From assembly GCF_900187565.1 (NCBI RefSeq), contig NZ_FYED01000004.1, positions 124,001 through 188,000 of the forward strand: a DNA stretch of 64,000 nt, given 5' to 3'. This stretch comes from Pseudomonas sp. Irchel 3A7 (lineage in GTDB: Bacteria; Pseudomonadota; Gammaproteobacteria; Pseudomonadales; Pseudomonadaceae). Below the pieces are notes generated by a model. That model worked only from the letters and a program-made list of their open reading frames with translations, was not told the origin of the DNA and searched no databases. The position numbers and the translations under genes are program-made. Positions 18,835-26,653 of the stretch are shown one piece after another (position 1 is the first letter of the stretch; each line of letters starts with the position of its first letter).

Positions 18835-19440
18835 ATGCCTGTAGCCCATTCCCAGAGCAAGCCAGCACCGGGGTCCGATGAGATTGTCACGCTGATCGTC
18901 AAGCATCGGATCAAGGCCGGTCATGAAGCCGCTTATGAAACCTGGTTGCGGCGCATCGTCGGCATTGCCGGGCAGAGTGAAGGGCATTTGGGTGTCGATG
19001 TGATTCGCGGCCAGCACGGCGGCTTGCAGATGTTCACCTGTGTGCTGCGCTTCTGTTCCACCGAAGCCATGCAACGCTGGCTCGATTCGCCGCAGCGCCA
19101 GGCACTGGTCGACGAAGCTGCGCCGATGCTGGCCGACGGCGACCAGACCGAGGTCAATCCGCTCAACGAATTCTGGTTTACCCCGCTGGCCGATGCCGCG
19201 TCGCCACCGCCGCGCTGGAAGCAGGCGGTGGTGACGCTGCTGGTGATCCTGCCGCACACCTTGCTCGTGCCGCTGCTCTGGGGGCCGTTGTTGCAGCTCA
19301 ACGCCTTCCTTTCCAGCTACGTGGTCGCGACCTTCCTGATCACCCTGACCATCGTGCTGTCGGTGGTGTACGTCTTCATGCCGCTCGCCACGCGCCTGTT
19401 CGCTCGGTGGCTGGAAGCCGGCCAGTCCCATTCCGCTTAG
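18835..19440 (+). CDS. antibiotic biosynthesis monooxygenase domain membrane protein
   Basis: A 201-residue protein. Residues ~12-105 form an ABM/ferredoxin-like domain ('IKAGHEAAYETWLRRIVGIA', 'GHLGVDVI'). The C-terminal ~75 residues hold two hydrophobic helices ('VVTLLVILPHTLLVPLLWG' and 'VVATFLITLTIVLSVVYVF'). ATG 18835 is preferred (GGAG upstream); an earlier start at 18790 is possible. It begins a same-strand run with an amidohydrolase 30 bases on and then YcaC. Substrate unknown. Confidence 0.8.
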   Translation: MPVAHSQSKPAPGSDEIVTLIVKHRIKAGHEAAYETWLRRIVGIAGQSEGHLGVDVIRGQHGGLQMFTCVLRFCSTEAMQRWLDSPQRQALVDEAAPMLADGDQTEVNPLNEFWFTPLADAASPPPRWKQAVVTLLVILPHTLLVPLLWGPLLQLNAFLSSYVVATFLITLTIVLSVVYVFMPLATRLFARWLEAGQSHSA

Positions 19441-19470
19441 CCCTATACAAACATGCCTTAAGGAAACGCG

Positions 19471-21309
19471 ATGAACGCCGATCTGATTTTGTTCAATGGC
19501 CAGTTTCATACCGTTGACCGTGAAAAGCCCTTCGCCAGTGCCGTGGCCATCAGCGATGGTCGTTTCGTCGCCGTTGGCAGCGATGCCGAGGCCATGGCCT
19601 TGCGCGGCTCGGGCACGCAGGTGATCGACCTCAAGGGCCGTTGCGTGATTCCCGGCCTCAACGACTCGCACCTGCACCTGATCCGTGGCGGCTTGAACTA
19701 CAACCTTGAGCTGCGTTGGGAAGGTGTGCCGTCCCTGGCCGATGCGCTGCGCATGCTCAAGGAACAGGCTGATCGCACGCCGACGCCGCAATGGGTGCGG
19801 GTGGTCGGGGGCTGGAACGAGTTCCAGTTCGCCGAAAAGCGCATGCCAACCCTCGAAGAGCTCAATCAGGCCGCGCCGGACACCCCGGTGTTCGTCCTGC
19901 ATTTGTACGACCGCGCCTTGCTCAACCGGGCCGCCTTGCGCGTGGCCGGTTATACCCGTGACACACCGAATCCGCCAGGTGGCGAAATCGTCCGCGATGC
20001 CAATGGCAACCCTACCGGCATGCTGGTGGCGCGACCCAACGCGATGATTCTCTACTCGACCCTGGCCAAGGGGCCGAAGCTGCCGCTGGAGTATCAAGTC
20101 AACTCGACGCGTCAGTTCATGCGCGAACTCAATCGCCTGGGGCTGACCAGCGCCATTGATGCCGGGGGTGGTTTCCAGAATTATCCGGACGATTACCAGG
20201 TGATCGAGCAGTTGGCCAAGGACCAGCAGTTGACCATTCGCATCGCCTACAACCTGTTCACCCAGAAACCCAAGGAAGAGCTGACGGATTTCCAGAACTG
20301 GACCGGCAGCGTCAAGTTGCATCAGGGCGATGACTACCTGCGACACAACGGCGCCGGAGAGATGCTGGTGTTCTCGGCGGCGGATTTCGAGGACTTCCTC
20401 GAACCACGCCCGGACCTGCCGCAAAGCATGGAAGACGAACTGGAGCCGGTGGTGCGCCATCTGGTCGAGCAGCGCTGGCCGTTCCGTTTGCACGCCACCT
20501 ACGACGAGTCCATCAGCCGCATGCTCGACGTGTTCGAGAAGGTCAACCGCGACATTCCGTTCAATGGCTTGCCGTGGTTTTTCGATCACGCCGAAACCAT
20601 CACTCCCCGGAACATCGAGCGGGTGAGGGCGCTAGGCGGCGGCATCGCGATTCAGGATCGCATGGCGTTTCAGGGCGAGTATTTCGTCGAGCGCTACGGC
20701 GCCAAGGCCGCCGAAGCCACGCCGCCGATCCAGCGCATGCTCGCCGAAGGCGTGCCGGTGGGTGCCGGCACCGATGCCACGCGAGTGTCGAGCTACAACC
20801 CGTGGACCTCGCTGTACTGGATGGTCAGCGGGCGCACCGTCGGCGGCATGGCATTGCACGCCGAAGGCCTGTCGCGGCAGACCGCGCTGGAACTGTTCAC
20901 CCACGGCAGTGCCTGGTTCTCGTCCGAGCAGGGCAAGAAAGGCCAGATCAAGGTCGGGCAACTGGCGGACCTGGCCGCCTTGAGCGCGGATTTTTTCAGC
21001 GTCGACGAAGAAGCGATCAAGTGGATCGAGTCGGTACTGACCGTGGTCGGCGGCAAGGTGGTGTACGCCGCCGGCGATTTCGAGACGCTGGGACCTGCCA
21101 GCGTGCCGGTGCTGCCGGACTGGTCGCCGGTGGTGAAAGTCCCGGGTCACTGGCGGCCGAACTCGCCGTTGCAGGCGCAGGTTCACCAGTGCAGCGGGCC
21201 TTGCGCGGTGCACTCCCACAGCCACGAGCGGGCACGCCTGTCGAATGCGCCGGTCAGCGATTTTGCGGGTTTCTGGGGCGCCTTCGGCTGCTCGTGCTTT
21301 GCCTTCTGA
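19471..21309 (+). CDS. amidohydrolase, YtcJ/imidazolonepropionase-like
   Basis: A 612-residue metal-dependent amidohydrolase. The N-terminal metal motif is 'CVIPGLNDSHLHL' (HxH), further ligands are in 'RLHATYDES' and 'WFFDHAE', and the late aspartate is in 'GAGTDATRVSSYNPW'. This is the YtcJ-like layout. The C-terminal ~40 residues contain an odd Cys/His-rich tail ('CSGPCAVHSHSHERAR' and 'GCSCFAF'), which is not part of the catalytic fold. AAGGAAA precedes the start. It is in an apparent operon with the ABM-domain membrane protein and YcaC; the natural amide or carbamate is unknown. Confidence 0.87.
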   Translation: MNADLILFNGQFHTVDREKPFASAVAISDGRFVAVGSDAEAMALRGSGTQVIDLKGRCVIPGLNDSHLHLIRGGLNYNLELRWEGVPSLADALRMLKEQADRTPTPQWVRVVGGWNEFQFAEKRMPTLEELNQAAPDTPVFVLHLYDRALLNRAALRVAGYTRDTPNPPGGEIVRDANGNPTGMLVARPNAMILYSTLAKGPKLPLEYQVNSTRQFMRELNRLGLTSAIDAGGGFQNYPDDYQVIEQLAKDQQLTIRIAYNLFTQKPKEELTDFQNWTGSVKLHQGDDYLRHNGAGEMLVFSAADFEDFLEPRPDLPQSMEDELEPVVRHLVEQRWPFRLHATYDESISRMLDVFEKVNRDIPFNGLPWFFDHAETITPRNIERVRALGGGIAIQDRMAFQGEYFVERYGAKAAEATPPIQRMLAEGVPVGAGTDATRVSSYNPWTSLYWMVSGRTVGGMALHAEGLSRQTALELFTHGSAWFSSEQGKKGQIKVGQLADLAALSADFFSVDEEAIKWIESVLTVVGGKVVYAAGDFETLGPASVPVLPDWSPVVKVPGHWRPNSPLQAQVHQCSGPCAVHSHSHERARLSNAPVSDFAGFWGAFGCSCFAF

Positions 21310-21322
21310 CGAACACCCAAAA

Positions 21323-21345
21323 GCGCCGGCCGCATGGACCGGCGC
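21323..21345 (+). terminator. GC hairpin between amidohydrolase and ycaC
   Basis: GCGCCGG and CCGGCGC form a 7-base stem with a 9-base loop. No U tract follows, so it may only partly end transcription or protect the mRNA end. Confidence 0.4.
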
Positions 21346-21379
21346 AGCAAGCAACAACCATCCACCAAGGAGTTTTTTC

Positions 21380-22006
21380 ATGAGCAACGTTCCGTACTCA
21401 CGCCTGAACAAAGACGATGCAGTGGTACTGCTGGTCGACCACCAGACCGGTCTGATTTCGCTGGTGCAGGATTTCTCGCCCAACGAATTCAAGAACAACG
21501 TGCTGGCACTGGGCGACATCGCCAAGTTCTTCAAACTGCCGACCATCCTCACCACCAGTTTCGACAAGGGGCCTAACGGTCCGATCGTACCGGAGCTCAA
21601 GGCGCAGTTCCCTGACGCACCGTTCATTGCGCGTCCTGGTCAGATCAACGCCTGGGACAACGAAGACTTCGTCAAAGCCGTCAAGGCCACCGGTCGCAAG
21701 CAACTGATCATCGCCGGTGTGGTGACTGACGTCTGCGTGGCATTCCCGACCCTGTCGGCCATTGCCGAAGGTTTTGAAGTGTTCGTGGTGACCGACGCTT
21801 CCGGCACCTTCAACACCACCGTGCAGCAAGCCGCCTGGGCGCGCATGTCGGCCGCCGGTGCACACCTGCTGAACTGGTTCTCGGTGGCCTGCGAGCTGCA
21901 AGGCGACTGGCGCAATGACATGGAAGGCCTGGCCAACCTGCTGTCCGAACGCCTGCCGAACTACCGCAACCTGATCAACAGCTACACCACGTTTACTGCC
22001 CAGTAA
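21380..22006 (+). CDS. ycaC: YcaC-like cysteine hydrolase (isochorismatase superfamily)
   Basis: A 208-residue isochorismatase-like hydrolase. The catalytic triad residues are visible as Asp in 'LLVDHQTGL', Lys in 'AVKATGRKQL' and Cys in 'AGVVTDVCVAFP'. It is close over its length to P. aeruginosa YcaC, as I recall it, a ring-forming protein of unknown substrate. ATG 21380 has AAGGAG upstream. It follows the amidohydrolase, so the two may act on related C-N bonds. Confidence 0.9.
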   Translation: MSNVPYSRLNKDDAVVLLVDHQTGLISLVQDFSPNEFKNNVLALGDIAKFFKLPTILTTSFDKGPNGPIVPELKAQFPDAPFIARPGQINAWDNEDFVKAVKATGRKQLIIAGVVTDVCVAFPTLSAIAEGFEVFVVTDASGTFNTTVQQAAWARMSAAGAHLLNWFSVACELQGDWRNDMEGLANLLSERLPNYRNLINSYTTFTAQ

Positions 22007-22025
22007 GCCCCCAACGCAATCCTTC

Positions 22026-22151
22026 GTGGGAGCGAGCCTGTGTGGCGAGGGAGCTTGCTCCCGTTCGGCTGCGAAGCAGTCCCAAAGCTTTTGGGGCCGC
22101 TACGCGACCCAACGGGAGCAAGCTCCCTCGCCACAACAGGCTCGCTCCCAC
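22026..22151. repeat. nested repeat: a second BIME type inside a REP pair
   Basis: The outer arms are REP halves (GTGGGAGCGAGCCTG, and CAGGCTCGCTCCCAC at the end). Between them sits a complete inverted repeat of another type (GGCGAGGGAGCTTGCTCCCG ... and its inverse) with a GC-rich core that includes 'GGCTGCGAAGCAGTC'. The result is a long near-palindrome of about 126 bases. Confidence 0.85.
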
Positions 22152-22218
22152 ATTGTTTTTCGCAAGGGTGATAAAAAGGGGGAAACAGTTATAGAGTGCC
22201 ATCACTGTCACCCAGAGC

Positions 22219-23121
22219 ATGACAATGAACCCATTCGAAGACATGCGTATCTTTTGCCAGGTCATGGACTCCGGCAGCTTCACGGCGGCCGCCGATCAAT
22301 TGGGCCTGTCCAAGCAATTCGTCAGCCGACGCCTGATGCAGCTTGAAGAACGCCTGGGCGTGCGGTTGCTCAATCGTTCGACCCGGCGCCTCGACGTCAC
22401 ACCCCTGGGCCAGAGTTATTACGAATCGGCCCTGCGATTGCTCGGTGAAGTCGAGCAAGTGGAGCAGGGCATCGCCGGGCAAACCACCGAGCCACGCGGG
22501 ACTATCCGCGTCAGTGCACCGCTGTCGTTTGCGCTGGCGCACCTGGGCTGTCTGCTACCGGTGTTTTTGCAGCGCTATCGTGAGGTCACGGTGGAAGTGG
22601 ACCTGAGTGATCGTCCGGTGGACTTGCTCGGTGAAGGCTACGACCTGGCCCTGCGCATCGGCATTCTTGAGGATTCGACGCTGATTGCCCGCCGCATCGC
22701 GTCTATCGAGCGCGTGTATTGCGCGAGTCCGGCTTACCTGGCTGAACGCGGCACACCACTCAAACCGGAAGACCTGCTTGGCCACGACTGCCTGCCTTAC
22801 GGCCACGGTCGTCAAGTGCAATGGCGCTTCGCGGGGCAGGGCAAACCGCTGGCCGTCAACGTTACCGGACGGATGCGGGTCAACAACGGCGAGTTGCTCA
22901 AGGACGCGGCGATTGCCGGGATGGGCATTACCTACCTGCCGACCTTTATCGTCGGTTCGGCGCTGAAGGATGGGAGGCTGGTGCCGGTGCTGGATGAGTT
23001 TCGGACAGAGCCGCTGGTACTGTCGGCGGTGTATCCACAGCACCGGCAATCGTCGCGGCCGGTGCAGGCGTTGATCGAGTTTTTGCGGGAGCGTCTGGAT
23101 CGGTCCGAGGGTGGGTTGTAA
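22219..23121 (+). CDS. LysR family transcriptional regulator
   Basis: A 300-residue LysR regulator of the CrgA/PtxR-like group. The helix-turn-helix is 'FTAAADQLGLSKQFVSRRLM', then 'RLGVRLLNRSTRRLDVTPLG', and the effector domain contains 'DLALRIGILEDSTLIARRI'. ATG 22219 or 22225 could be used. It lies downstream of YcaC on the same strand but behind a long palindrome, so it is probably transcribed separately. Confidence 0.9.
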   Translation: MTMNPFEDMRIFCQVMDSGSFTAAADQLGLSKQFVSRRLMQLEERLGVRLLNRSTRRLDVTPLGQSYYESALRLLGEVEQVEQGIAGQTTEPRGTIRVSAPLSFALAHLGCLLPVFLQRYREVTVEVDLSDRPVDLLGEGYDLALRIGILEDSTLIARRIASIERVYCASPAYLAERGTPLKPEDLLGHDCLPYGHGRQVQWRFAGQGKPLAVNVTGRMRVNNGELLKDAAIAGMGITYLPTFIVGSALKDGRLVPVLDEFRTEPLVLSAVYPQHRQSSRPVQALIEFLRERLDRSEGGL

Positions 23122-23144
23122 ATCTGCGGTTCACACCACCCACT

Positions 23145-23232
23145 GCGGGAGCAGGCTTGCTTGCGAAAGCGGAGTCTCGGTCGACAACAATGTTGTATGA
23201 CAGGACGCCTTCGCGAGCAGGCTCGCTCCCAC
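23145..23232. repeat. REP pair (inverted, left arm degenerate)
   Basis: The left arm reads GCGGGAGCAGGCTTGCTTGC, a degraded REP; the right arm is standard. It lies at the boundary between the LysR gene and the manganese island. Confidence 0.85.
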
Positions 23233-23247
23233 AGGTTCTAGGGCAGG

Positions 23248-23817
23248 TCAGTTTACGCGTTTGTCATCCCCGGGCTCGCCGCCGGCATGCAGTCCGCGAT
23301 CGTCGCCCGAACGATGAACCCCGTGGTCGTCGCCCGAGCGGTGAACGCCATGGTCATCACCCGAGCGATGAACGCCATGGTCATCACCCGAACGGTGAAC
23401 CCCATGATCATCACCCGGTTCGGCATGGGTGCCGCTGCGACCGGAATTCGAGGCTGTGCTGCCAGCATGGTCGCTGCCACTGTGACCACTGCTGCCGCTA
23501 CTGCCGCCGTGACCACTGCCGCTTCCGCCGCCATTGCCGCCACCAGAACCATTTCCGCCATGGCCACCGCCGTTACCGCCACCACCACCTCCATGGCCAC
23601 CACCACCGTGACCACCGCCACCACCTCCATGGCCGCCGCCACCGCCACCATGACCACCACCCCCACCTCCATGACCACCGCCACCGCCGCCGCCACCACT
23701 ACCGCCATCTCTCGCCTGGGCACTCGACATATCGGACACACTGCCTGGAATCAATACGGTAGACGCCGACAAAACCGCGCCAATCGCTACTGCCAGTAAA
23801 AGCTTGTTGATGTGCAT
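23248..23817 (-). CDS. glycine-rich secreted protein with Asp/His repeats
   Basis: A 189-residue exported protein. A Sec signal peptide ('LLLAVAIGAVLSASTV', cleavage probably after 'SSAQA') is followed by a Gly/His low-complexity region (~38-100, runs of GGGGGH), a Ser/Gly linker, and four exact copies of GDDHGVHRS, then a degenerate fifth. GGAGA precedes ATG 23817. The Asp/His-rich repeats could bind divalent metal. It follows gspF on the same strand by ~150 bases and lies at the edge of the Mn-oxidation island, so a role at the cell surface is plausible but unproven. No family recognised. Confidence 0.75.
   Translation of the reverse strand: MHINKLLLAVAIGAVLSASTVLIPGSVSDMSSAQARDGGSGGGGGGGGHGGGGGGHGGGGGGHGGGGGGHGGGGHGGGGGGNGGGHGGNGSGGGNGGGSGSGHGGSSGSSGHSGSDHAGSTASNSGRSGTHAEPGDDHGVHRSGDDHGVHRSGDDHGVHRSGDDHGVHRSGDDRGLHAGGEPGDDKRVN
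23308..23415 (-). repeat. 27-bp in-frame tandem repeat, four units
   Basis: Four 27-base units encode GDDHGVHRS each time. The units differ at only a few third positions, which shows recent amplification or slippage. Confidence 0.85.
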
Positions 23818-23966
23818 GTCGTTCTCCGTCTTCTTGTTCAGCCTGGAACGTTGATGAACATTGCAACTTGCTGCTGTATTCAGTCGATGAACACGCCACC
23901 GTCCCGGGTTATTCGGTTGAACGTTGAAAAAGATTGCAGCGTGGCGTGGGACCCCGTTCCAGAGGG

Positions 23967-25154
23967 TCAGTGAATGCTGGAGGCCAGTTCGAAAATCGGG
24001 ATGTACATCAGGATCACGATCACCCCGATCAGCAGGCCGATAAAGGTCATGAGCAAGGGTTCGAACAGCCGCACGAACCATTCGATCCAGCGACTGATTT
24101 CTTCGTCGTAGAAGTCGGCGCTGCGCTCCATCATTTGTCCGAGGTTGCCGGACTGTTCGCCGGCGCGCAGCAGGCGCAGGGACACCGGGGTCACCAGGTG
24201 ATTGAGTTCCAGTGCGGCCGATAACGATTGGCCCTCGCGCACGCGCTCACAGGCCTGGTCCAGGCGCGCGCGGGAGGCCACTGTCAGCAGGTTGCGAACC
24301 ATGCCCATGGCGGTGACGAGGGGAATGCCACCTTGCAGCAGAATCCCCAGGGAACGGTAAAAGCGCGCCAGTTCGTACATGAAGATGCGCTGGTGCACCG
24401 CCGGGAGTTTTTCAATCAGGCGATCCAGGCCCCGGCGAAAGGACGGCTGTCGTTGAAGCAGGGCGAGTGTGACGATGATCGCCAGCAAGGCACCGAAGAA
24501 TTCGCCCTGGTGCGCGTGCAGGAACATGCCGCTGCTCATCAGGATCTGCGACAGCCACGGCAGGCTGGACCCCAGCCCTTCGAACACCAGGCTGAAGCGC
24601 GGGACCACGTAACCCATTAAAAACAACACTACACCACCGCCGACCACCAGCAACAGCATGGGGTAGATCGAAGCGCTGACGATCTTCTGGCGAACCTCGT
24701 CCATGCGCTGGCGATAGCTGACATAGCGGCCCAGGGCATCACCCACGGCACCGGTCTTTTCACTGGACTGCACCAACGCCACGTACAAAGGCGGGAAAAC
24801 CGCCGACAACTGGCCCAATGCCTGGGAGAACGATTTACCTTCATAAAGCAGGCGCACCAACTCGCTCAGGGTCTTGCGGGCCTGGGGCGCGCTTTCCTTT
24901 TCCGCCAGGCTTTCCAGCGCATCGATCAACGGCAGGCCGGCGTTGAGCAACGTCGTCAGTTCCTGGCTGAACAGCACCAGGTTGAACGTCTCGCGCTGCT
25001 TGAGGCGCAACGCCCGCCAGTGCCGTTCGGCGTGCAGGCTGACCACCCGCAGGCCCTGGTCTTCGGCAATCCGCCGTGCTTCGCTATGGCCCGGCGCTTC
25101 GACGGTCATGGACACTACACCGGCCTTGCCTACCGCTTTGAGGTGAAAACGCAT
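23967..25154 (-). CDS. gspF: type II secretion inner-membrane platform protein GspF
   Basis: A ~395-residue GspF/PilC family protein with two T2SF domains (~65-190 and ~265-390) and hydrophobic helices at ~165-190, ~215-235 and the C-terminus ('MTFIGLLIGVIVILMYIPI'). 'FSQELTTLLNAGLPLIDAL' and 'FYRSLGILLQGGIPLVTAM' are the duplicated family motifs. ATG 25154 (MRFHLKAV) is chosen; ATG 25163 is equally possible. It lies just after gspG and is probably translated from the same sigma-54 transcript. The rest of the secretion system is at 39.3-46.6 kb. Confidence 0.92.
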   Translation of the reverse strand: MRFHLKAVGKAGVVSMTVEAPGHSEARRIAEDQGLRVVSLHAERHWRALRLKQRETFNLVLFSQELTTLLNAGLPLIDALESLAEKESAPQARKTLSELVRLLYEGKSFSQALGQLSAVFPPLYVALVQSSEKTGAVGDALGRYVSYRQRMDEVRQKIVSASIYPMLLLVVGGGVVLFLMGYVVPRFSLVFEGLGSSLPWLSQILMSSGMFLHAHQGEFFGALLAIIVTLALLQRQPSFRRGLDRLIEKLPAVHQRIFMYELARFYRSLGILLQGGIPLVTAMGMVRNLLTVASRARLDQACERVREGQSLSAALELNHLVTPVSLRLLRAGEQSGNLGQMMERSADFYDEEISRWIEWFVRLFEPLLMTFIGLLIGVIVILMYIPIFELASSIH

Positions 25155-25168
25155 GGTCGCCATTTCCG

Positions 25169-25618
25169 TTACTGCCAACTGGTGACTTCGGCGTTTTCGC
25201 CTTCGCCGCCGGGTTGGCCGTCCTTACCCATGGACAGCAAGTCGTACTCGCCGTTTTCGCCGGGGTAGCGGTAGGTGTAATTACGGCCCCACGGGTCCTG
25301 CGGCAGTTTTTTCTGCAAGTACGGACCGGTCCAGCGGGTTTCGTCGCTGGGCGCGGTGACCAGTGCCTGCAAACCCTGTTCGGTCGACGGGTAATGACCG
25401 ACCTCCAGTCGATAGAGGTCCAGGGCCTTGGCCAGGCCTTCTATTTGCGCCTTGGCCACCTTCACTTCGGAACGGCCCAGTTGCGCGAAATACTTTGGCG
25501 CGACGATGCCGGCCAACAGCCCCAGCACCACCAGCACCACCAACAGTTCCAGCAGGGTGAATCCGCGCTGAGCTCGCAGGGTAACGGCACGCGGGGTGAA
25601 AGACAGTCGCTGTTTCAT
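25169..25618 (-). CDS. gspG: major pseudopilin GspG
   Basis: A 149-residue type II secretion pseudopilin. The prepilin-peptidase site is 'RGFTLLELLVVLVVLGLLAG' (Gly-Phe cleavage, Glu at +5) after a short basic leader. The C-terminal 'DLLSMGKDGQPGGEGENA' is the calcium-binding loop typical of GspG. GAGGT precedes ATG 25618. It heads gspG-gspF and has its own sigma-54 promoter at 25722-25737. No prepilin peptidase gene is seen in the window, so the housekeeping PilD/XcpA is presumably used. Confidence 0.93.
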   Translation of the reverse strand: MKQRLSFTPRAVTLRAQRGFTLLELLVVLVVLGLLAGIVAPKYFAQLGRSEVKVAKAQIEGLAKALDLYRLEVGHYPSTEQGLQALVTAPSDETRWTGPYLQKKLPQDPWGRNYTYRYPGENGEYDLLSMGKDGQPGGEGENAEVTSWQ

Positions 25619-25721
25619 CGTGATGACCTCACACAGTCGGCAGAAGGGTCGCAGCTGGTTTACGTAACCGGGGCTTATGCAATTGCCATGCAAAGGGCCG
25701 GTAAAGGCTTGCGCATCTTTC

Positions 25722-25737
25722 TGCACCCCCCGTGCCA
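25722..25737 (-). promoter_or_regulatory. sigma-54 promoter for gspG-gspF
   Basis: On the minus strand: TGGCAC-GGGGG-GTGCA, with the required GG and GC exactly 10 bases apart. The -24 box is perfect and the -12 box has one change. It lies about 104 bases before the gspG start. Confidence 0.7.
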
Positions 25738-25754
25738 CGGCCCTTCGCGCTTTC

Positions 25755-25769
25755 GGCACAGTGCTTGCG
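25755..25769 (+). promoter_or_regulatory. sigma-54 promoter for the lytic transglycosylase gene
   Basis: GGCAC-AGTGC-TTGCG, GG and GC 10 bases apart, matching the -24/-12 consensus well. It is back to back with the gspG promoter and lies about 72 bases before the transglycosylase start. Confidence 0.7.
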
Positions 25770-25784
25770 TATGGCTGATAAACG

Positions 25785-25819
25785 ACCGGCCATTGGGGCA
25801 TTACCCCCATTTTTCGGGG
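25785..25819. promoter_or_regulatory. two degenerate CCCC-N6-GGGG sites
   Basis: ACCG-GCCATT-GGGG (25785-25798) and CCCA-TTTTTC-GGGG (25806-25819). They resemble the palindrome before the oxidase operon. For the minus-strand gspG promoter they lie 50-85 bases upstream, a usual enhancer distance; for the transglycosylase they lie just downstream of the promoter. Confidence 0.45.
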
Positions 25820-25840
25820 CCGGGCAGGGGAGGCAGAACA

Positions 25841-26449
25841 ATGAAAACTCTCACCGCTGGATTGCTCGGCTTGACGCTGCTGGCCGGCGCCGTGCAGGCC
25901 GACGTGTTCGTTTCCGTGGACGCCAAGGGCAACTTTGTTTTGTCCAACGTCCACCGCCCCGGCCGCCAGTATGAGCGGGTCATCCGCGAGGCCGAAGCGA
26001 CGGTGGTCAGCCTTGATCAGCAGCCACAAATGATCGCGGCGCGCCCCTATGCCGAGCTGGTATCCAAGGCGGCCACTGACAACCAGTTGCCGGCGGCGCT
26101 GCTGCACGCGGTGATCCAGGCCGAGTCCAGCTACAACGCCAGCGCCGTGTCGCCCAAGGGCGCGGGGGGCTTGATGCAGTTGATGCCCGATACCGCCCGT
26201 GAGATGGGCGTGACCGACGTCTACGACCCCAAGGCCAACATCCAGGGTGGCGCCCGCTACCTCAAGCGCTTGATGACGCTGTTCGACAACGACATCACCC
26301 TCGCCGTGGCCGCCTACAACGCAGGTCCCCAAGCCGTGCTCAGCCGTGGCGGGGTGGTCCCGCCGTTCGCCGAAACCCAGCGTTATGTGCCCAGCGTATT
26401 GAACCAGTACCGGCGTCTGCAGGGACTGTCGGCGGATGCCCCCCTGTGA
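25841..26449 (+). CDS. periplasmic lytic transglycosylase (SLT family)
   Basis: A 202-residue exported muramidase-like enzyme that cleaves peptidoglycan. A signal peptide ('GLLGLTLLAGAVQA') is followed by a DUF4124-like N-terminal stretch and the SLT domain. The catalytic glutamate is in 'VIQAESSYNASAVSPKGAGG' (about residue 95), followed by 'LMQLMPDTA' and 'AVAAYNAGP'. Placed between gspG and the oxidase operon with its own sigma-54 promoter, it probably opens the wall for the secretin complex. GGGGAGG precedes ATG 25841. Confidence 0.9.
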   Translation: MKTLTAGLLGLTLLAGAVQADVFVSVDAKGNFVLSNVHRPGRQYERVIREAEATVVSLDQQPQMIAARPYAELVSKAATDNQLPAALLHAVIQAESSYNASAVSPKGAGGLMQLMPDTAREMGVTDVYDPKANIQGGARYLKRLMTLFDNDITLAVAAYNAGPQAVLSRGGVVPPFAETQRYVPSVLNQYRRLQGLSADAPL

Positions 26450-26467
26450 GCAAAAAACGGAGCGTGT

Positions 26468-26531
26468 TTCCCCAACATTGGGGAATGGGGGTTGCGGCGA
26501 AAAAATGGGGAATAACTGGGGGATTTCCCCC
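26468..26531. promoter_or_regulatory. candidate enhancer sites upstream of the oxidase operon
   Basis: TTCCCCAACATTGGGGAA (26468-26485) is an 18-base palindrome of the form CCCC-N6-GGGG. A half-site (TGGGGAA, 26506-26512) and a second palindrome GGGGG-ATTT-CCCCC (26518-26531) follow. The first site lies ~100 bases before the -24 box of the sigma-54 promoter, as expected for an NtrC-type activator. Confidence 0.6.
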
Positions 26532-26581
26532 GATGAATGAAGTGCTAATCGTAACTAACTGAAAAATAAACAGATTTTTTA

Positions 26582-26597
26582 TGGCATGCAGATTGCT
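26582..26597 (+). promoter_or_regulatory. sigma-54 promoter of the Mn oxidase operon
   Basis: TGGCAT-GCAGA-TTGCT with GG (26583) and GC (26595) 10 bases apart, a near-consensus -24/-12 promoter. It is 57 bases before the oxidase start codon. Confidence 0.75.
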
Positions 26598-26653
26598 CCA
26601 AGACCCTTGTCGAGAATTATTCCCTGTGAGCACCCACAGCGAGGCCCGTGATC

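Noticed and set aside
23818..23966. A separate sigma-54 promoter for the glycine-rich protein gene.
   Set aside because: TGGCGT is present on the minus strand but no GC follows at the right distance. The gene may be transcribed with gspG-gspF.
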